From the NCBI GenBank assembly GCA_943704525.1, contig CALSCQ010001248.1, positions 1 through 12,618 on the forward strand: DNA of 12,618 bases, given 5' to 3'. Position numbers and translations under genes: made by a program. The notes under the pieces were generated by a model that was given only the letters and a program-made list of their open reading frames with translations, was not told the DNA's origin and searched no databases. Below are positions 9,098 to 12,618 of the stretch, one piece after another. The stretch is from Pigoraptor vietnamica. Taxonomy: Eukaryota; Opisthokonta; Filasterea. Positions within the stretch are counted from its first letter, which is position 1; each line of letters begins with the position of its first letter.

Positions 9098-9673
9098 GGT
9101 TCGATGGCAGATTCGCTACCGATTGCGAACAGTTGTCGAACGTTCGTCTATTGGAAAGCGCGCATCTCAACGAACGATTCAGAGCTCGAAAGGGTCCAAG
9201 AGAGAGCACATGAGAGCCACGAGGCACTTTCTTGGCGTGCTGCGGCAAAAAGAGGACAGCAACTCGTATGCAAGATTTGCGTTCCCGCGTGATGACTTTT
9301 TTTTTCGCGCGCCAATTTTGGCGCGAACGGATTTTACCGAGTTGTCGTAAATATTTTCTTCTTACGTAACACCCGCGAAAGTTTTTGTTACTTTTGCCAA
9401 AAATCGACTTTGGCTCACCGACATTTTCCTTTTTGAGTAAAAAGACTTGTTCAAGGATAAATAAGGAATAATTGGCGCCACACGGAAATGGATGTCGCCA
9501 ACTTTTGGGAGTCATTGTTCATGTGACAAGCTTTCCACATCCACACACAAGTGCAAGGGCGCCGTGCTAGTGCATGTGGTCGCGTATCTTCCTCTTCGCG
9601 GCACTGCGGGACGTGTTTTCGTTGAGAGGGTTGCGAGCGTCTCTCGTCCTCTGTCGTCGGGCGTGTGACGGAA
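9098..9673. promoter_or_regulatory. Shared upstream region of divergent Rif1 and phytochelatin synthase genes
   Basis: The 576 bases separate two start codons pointing away from each other. The middle (about 9290-9480) is AT-rich with T runs and carries the E2F-like palindrome, a CCAAT on each strand (9312-9316 plus; 9475-9471 minus) and a second GGCGCC palindrome at 9473-9480. There is no clear TATA box at the expected distance from either start. I looked for metal-response cores (TGCRCNC) in front of the phytochelatin synthase gene and saw none that convinced me. Whether it is one bidirectional promoter or two separate ones cannot be told from sequence. Confidence 0.55.
9303..9327. promoter_or_regulatory. 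Paired E2F-like sites forming a near-palindrome
   Basis: TTTCGCGC (9303-9310) and TTTGGCGC (9317-9324, continuing GAA) both match the E2F/DP consensus TTTSSCGC exactly. They sit in a near-symmetric arrangement around CCAATTTTGG. The pair is about 206-230 bases upstream of the Rif1 ATG and about 350 bases upstream of the phytochelatin synthase ATG. E2F sites drive G1/S genes, which suits Rif1. Binding is inferred only. Confidence 0.6.
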
Positions 9674-11300
9674 ATGCACGCCTTGCGCAAAGCCTTCGCG
9701 CACTCCTCACGCCCCGTGTTCGAAGCGTCTCGATTCGTGCGTCTACGGCGACTGTATGCAACGGCATCTGCGCTTGCGGAGGCCGCAGAACCGGCTGTTC
9801 AGTCGCCGATTGACAATGACGCATCACCGTCGCAGTCCCCTCTACGGACTGGCGCAAAACAGTGGAACGCGCCAGTCGCCGCCAAACCGCCCGTGTCGTT
9901 TTACAGGCGGCCGCTTCCCTCGCATCTGATCCCGTTCTCGTCTGCGGAAGGGAAGACGATGTTCCGCGAGGCGTTGGACGCGCGAGGGATGGAAGGCTAC
10001 TTTACTTTGGCCGAGCAGGTCTGTCTCTCTCTTTTAAGTGTCAGTGCATGTGGGGATATTCGCGCGTACCGCTGCACCCGTGTGCACATATGCACGTACG
10101 TACTTGGGGCGTAATGTTTAAAATCCATGTGGCTATTATAACCATTCACGACACGCGTCTGTTACAAGCGCGCTGTTTCGCCGCATCGCTAGACCCTCCG
10201 ACTCATGTGTATCCCCGCTATCGCAGTACATTACGCAAAGCGAACCGGCCTATTGCGGCCTCGGCACAATGGCGATGGTCTTGAATGCGCTGGCCGTCGA
10301 CCCGAACAAGACGTGGAAGGGCCCGTGGCGGTGGTACACGGAGGAGCTGCTCGAGTGCTGCCGTCCGTTGGACTATGTCAAGACGCAGGGAATGCTCTTC
10401 TCGGAGTTCTCGTCACTCGCAAGGTGCGCCGCTGTTGTGCCGATGCGCGTGTGCACATTCCCCTGCGTTCCTTCGTTTCGCCTTTCTATTTCTCGTGCGC
10501 TTGCATAACAGCCGCGACCTCTCGCTGCGCTTCCCGTGCATGGACGCGTTACCCAAGGTGCCGCAGTGCATCTGCTTGTTGGTAGTAGCGCCATATCCAC
10601 CTGACGCCTTTGCCTCTGTTAATCTCTCGCAGGTGTAACGGCGCCAAAGTCGACGAGTTCCGCGCCGACATGACCACTCTGGACGAATTTCGCAAGGGCA
10701 TTGCGCTCGCGACGTCCGATTCCGAGCGCTCGCACACGACGCACCTTGTCGTATCATACGACCGCGGCACGCTCTCGCAAACGGGCCAGGGCCACTTCAG
10801 TCCCATCGGCGGCTTCCATCCGGGGCGGGACATGGTGCTTGTTCTTGACGTGGCGCGGTTCAAGTACCCGCCCTATTGGGTCAAGGTGAGTGCACGTGGC
10901 TGTGATTGTGCGTGTGTTTTGTGTGTTTGAGCTGTGCGTGTGGATTTAGTGTGTGTGACTGAAATGAGCCCGTGAGTGTGTGCGCCGTCGTATTTATGAG
11001 GGGTTCACGTGTGAAGGTGTATACATGTCTTTTGCGATGCGCTGCTCATTAGTGGATCGCGTTTCTCAGGTGGACCTATTGTGGAAGGCCATGCTCGTGC
11101 ACGACCCCGTGACGGCGCGGTCACGTGGCTTCTTCCTGGTCAGTCGTTTGCCGGACGTCGCGAGCAGCTGCCCTTCGCGCATTCGTGGCTGGGAGACACA
11201 CAGCGCGCACAAGCACAAGGCCACTTGCGACACACACGCGGTTGCGAAGCCATCGCCCGCAGCGGCGACAGAGCAGGCGTCGACGGGGGGCGCAAGATAA
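9674..11300 (+). CDS. PCS: Phytochelatin synthase, four exons, with N-terminal presequence
   Basis: Exons are 9674-10018, 10227-10423, 10633-10885 and 11070-11300, joined in phases 0, 2 and 0, giving 341 residues. The enzyme is a papain-like gamma-glutamylcysteine dipeptidyl transpeptidase (EC 2.3.2.15). It builds metal-binding phytochelatins from glutathione. The catalytic domain runs from FYRRPLPS (76-83) to GFFLVSR. Cys125 lies in [18 protein letters not shown], His235 in [10 protein letters not shown] and Asp253 in [12 protein letters not shown]. His to Asp is 18 residues, as in the plant enzymes, and [16 protein letters not shown] is intact. The variable C-terminal metal-sensing domain of plant enzymes is missing: only about 50 residues follow the core. 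Residues 1-34 are rich in R, A and S with no acid except Glu17, and RRLY|ATAS fits a mitochondrial R-3 cleavage site. A GTG three codons upstream is not needed as a start. The gene is head to head with Rif1. Confidence 0.94.
10019..11069 (+). other. Introns of the phytochelatin synthase gene
   Basis: The introns are 10019-10226 (208 bases), 10424-10632 (209) and 10886-11069 (184). Donors are GTCTGT, GTGCGC and GTGAGT, and acceptors are TCGCAG, TCGCAG and CTCAG. The third is strongly G/T-rich with TGTG runs, the same bias as in the Rif1 introns on their own sense strand. Splice points were confirmed because each junction restores a conserved family motif ([20 protein letters not shown] and [12 protein letters not shown]). 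Confidence 0.85.
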
Positions 11301-12618
11301 TGGCGAAGATGATGGCCACGTACTCCCTCCCTTAACGGCAACGTACGCCCGCTGCCCGTCGCGATGACAGCGACACCGGCCCTCCCTTTCGTGTGACGAC
11401 GCAGGCGTTGACAGTGATGGCGACGCACTCCTCTCCGAGTACTCTTTTTGCCCAAACAACTGTATACGCTGTGGAAGCGAATACAGAGTAGTCCGCACAC
11501 GACGGTTATCGTTATCCTGACGGACTCGTGGATTGTTTGGCGCAAATTCTCATAAGAATGGACTTGGTGGAAGACGGCGGCGCACAGTAACGGTCCATAT
11601 CACTATTGTTACAAGCGGGCTTGCGGAAACGAATTTGATTGGTCGTTGGTTGACCACACGGCACCGGTGCAAAAAAATACCCTTTGGGTTCTGCTTGAAA
11701 CACACCTTCACGCGTTGTTTGCCTCCGCTGACAGTGGGGCGCCTTCCTTTACTCGCTCGTCTTTCTGTTGTCTGTGCCAGGCAGTGTTCAGCGCCGGATG
11801 AGCGGCCTGTTCGCAGCGGCTCGCACCGCGCGAGTGTGTTGCGCGTCGTCGTCGTTAGGGAAAATGATGCGCACGCACGCACGCGTGCACAGCGCCGGCG
11901 TTGACGTCGCACGGTCGCCGCCCTCGGAACATGCCCACGTGAGCGGCGATGTCGCTTACAGGCAGCGGCCCTTAGACAAGCGAAAACACGTGGGGGCGGC
12001 GTACGCGGACACGAGCGTCCTTGTCGCATTTATTTCGTTGCAGGCTTCGGCATCTCCTCCTGCGCACGCACGACAGAGGACAGGCACATCGCCCGCAGCA
12101 GAGCGACGCGGTCGTGCACGCAGCGCACCTCCGGGCGAGAAGGGTCGCAGCGCGCTTCACGACACGCACAGAATGGCCCTTCCATCAATCCACGCGGGAA
12201 CGGTCGCTTCGTCTGTGCGGTCCAAGTCAGCAGTGCATGCGTCCTCGTCCCCGCCGCTATTGGGCTCTACGTGGCCAGTATCGTCGGAACAATCGTCGCG
12301 ACGGTCGCCAACTCGCGGGAGCGGTGCCATGTTTGGGCGGGCGTGGATTAGCGCGGGAGTGGGATGCATGCCCTTCTCCACGACGTCGGCAGTTTCCAGG
12401 TTGCATCGGTACGCTGATTTGTTATTGCGGGTATTGCGCGTGGCGTGTGCCTTCATTGCATATGTGCGCAGAATGCAGTCGCGTGATGGTATTGCGTGTT
12501 TGAGATCTCTGCACGTGTGCTTGTTTGGGTGCGTGCAATCGTGCGTGCGCGCTTGTCTTGTGTGCGCAATTGGACTTTGTGCGTGTTGACCAGTACCGTT
12601 GCGTTTGAGCCCCCCCCC
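11301..12618. other. Unassigned region with coding-like segments on both strands
   Basis: I cannot assign a gene here. On the plus strand there are two good acceptors (TTGTCTGTGCCAG ending at 11780, and TTTCGTTGCAG ending at 12043), a donor GTGAGC at 11939 and G/T-rich DNA from about 12440, all suggesting a plus-strand gene running out of the window. One frame has an ATG at 11796 and stays open to the end of the G/T-rich part. On the minus strand 12456-12157 encodes an acidic, natural-looking stretch (for example DDCSDDTGHVEPNSGGDEDA). Its same-phase antisense frame is a hydrophobic helix. A short open segment at 11405-11491 after GACGCAG could be a further phytochelatin synthase exon. The window ends in nine C. 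Confidence 0.4.

Noticed and set aside
9098-9515. Minus-strand open frame extending upstream of Rif1 exon 2
   Set aside because: The part from 8962 to 8841 is the real exon 2. The upstream extension runs through intron 1 in a different frame from the ATG exon, and then through AT-rich promoter DNA.
9574-9813. Upstream ATG with a 79-codon frame overlapping the phytochelatin synthase start
   Set aside because: It could be a regulatory upstream ORF if the transcript begins before 9574, but no transcript start can be placed, and the downstream frame alone matches the enzyme.
11550-12029. 159-codon minus-strand ORF
   Set aside because: It is arginine- and threonine-rich low complexity without motifs and overlaps plus-strand splice-like signals. 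It was not strong enough to call.
12046-12100. Resemblance to the start of a PP2C phosphatase (FGISS...TTEDRH)
   Set aside because: The spacing between SS and ED is too short, the invariant QG is missing, and no DGHGG motif follows where it should. The upstream exon does not join in this phase at the good donor.
1-12618. tRNA, rRNA, CRISPR arrays, bacterial-type operons
   Set aside because: No T-loop and acceptor-stem combination, rRNA core or regularly spaced repeats were seen. The spliced genes rule out a bacterial source.

Overview
The window comes from a nuclear eukaryotic genome with compact, GC-rich genes. The evidence is a set of small spliceosomal introns (77-209 bases) with GT...AG ends. 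Most have donors of the GTGNGT type and are rich in G and T on the sense strand, and they lie in otherwise intact reading frames. Intergenic DNA is visibly richer in A and T. The species cannot be named from the sequence. A compact-genome protist, a holozoan relative of animals, a chytrid-like fungus or an amoeba would all fit.

Layout: 1-161 holds a possible last exon of a plus-strand gene cut by the window edge (weak). 162-1070 is gene-poor and AT-rich. 1071-1814 (minus) is a two-exon gene for an unrecognised 211-residue protein with a basic helical front and an acidic tail. 1815-2895 is intergenic. It contains a diverged 181-base repeat and a compact CCAAT/CRE/TATA promoter followed within 60 bases by a hairpin and AATAAA, a layout like the R region of an LTR. 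2896-9097 (minus) is a seven-exon gene for a 1,846-residue Rif1 homologue. It has the N-terminal HEAT-like array, a long disordered region, a SILK/RVxF pair for PP1 docking, and a C-terminal domain of the metazoan type. 9098-9673 is a head-to-head promoter region with a strong E2F-like palindrome. 9674-11300 (plus) is a four-exon phytochelatin synthase with the full Cys-His-Asp triad and an N-terminal extension that looks like a mitochondrial presequence. 11301-12618 contains splice-like signals and open frames on both strands but no assignable gene.

Rif1 and phytochelatin synthase are not functionally linked by any known pathway. The first controls replication timing and break repair through PP1. 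The second makes heavy-metal-chelating peptides from glutathione. They share an upstream region, and the E2F-like sites in it suit an S-phase gene such as Rif1. No RNA gene, CRISPR array or complete mobile element was found.
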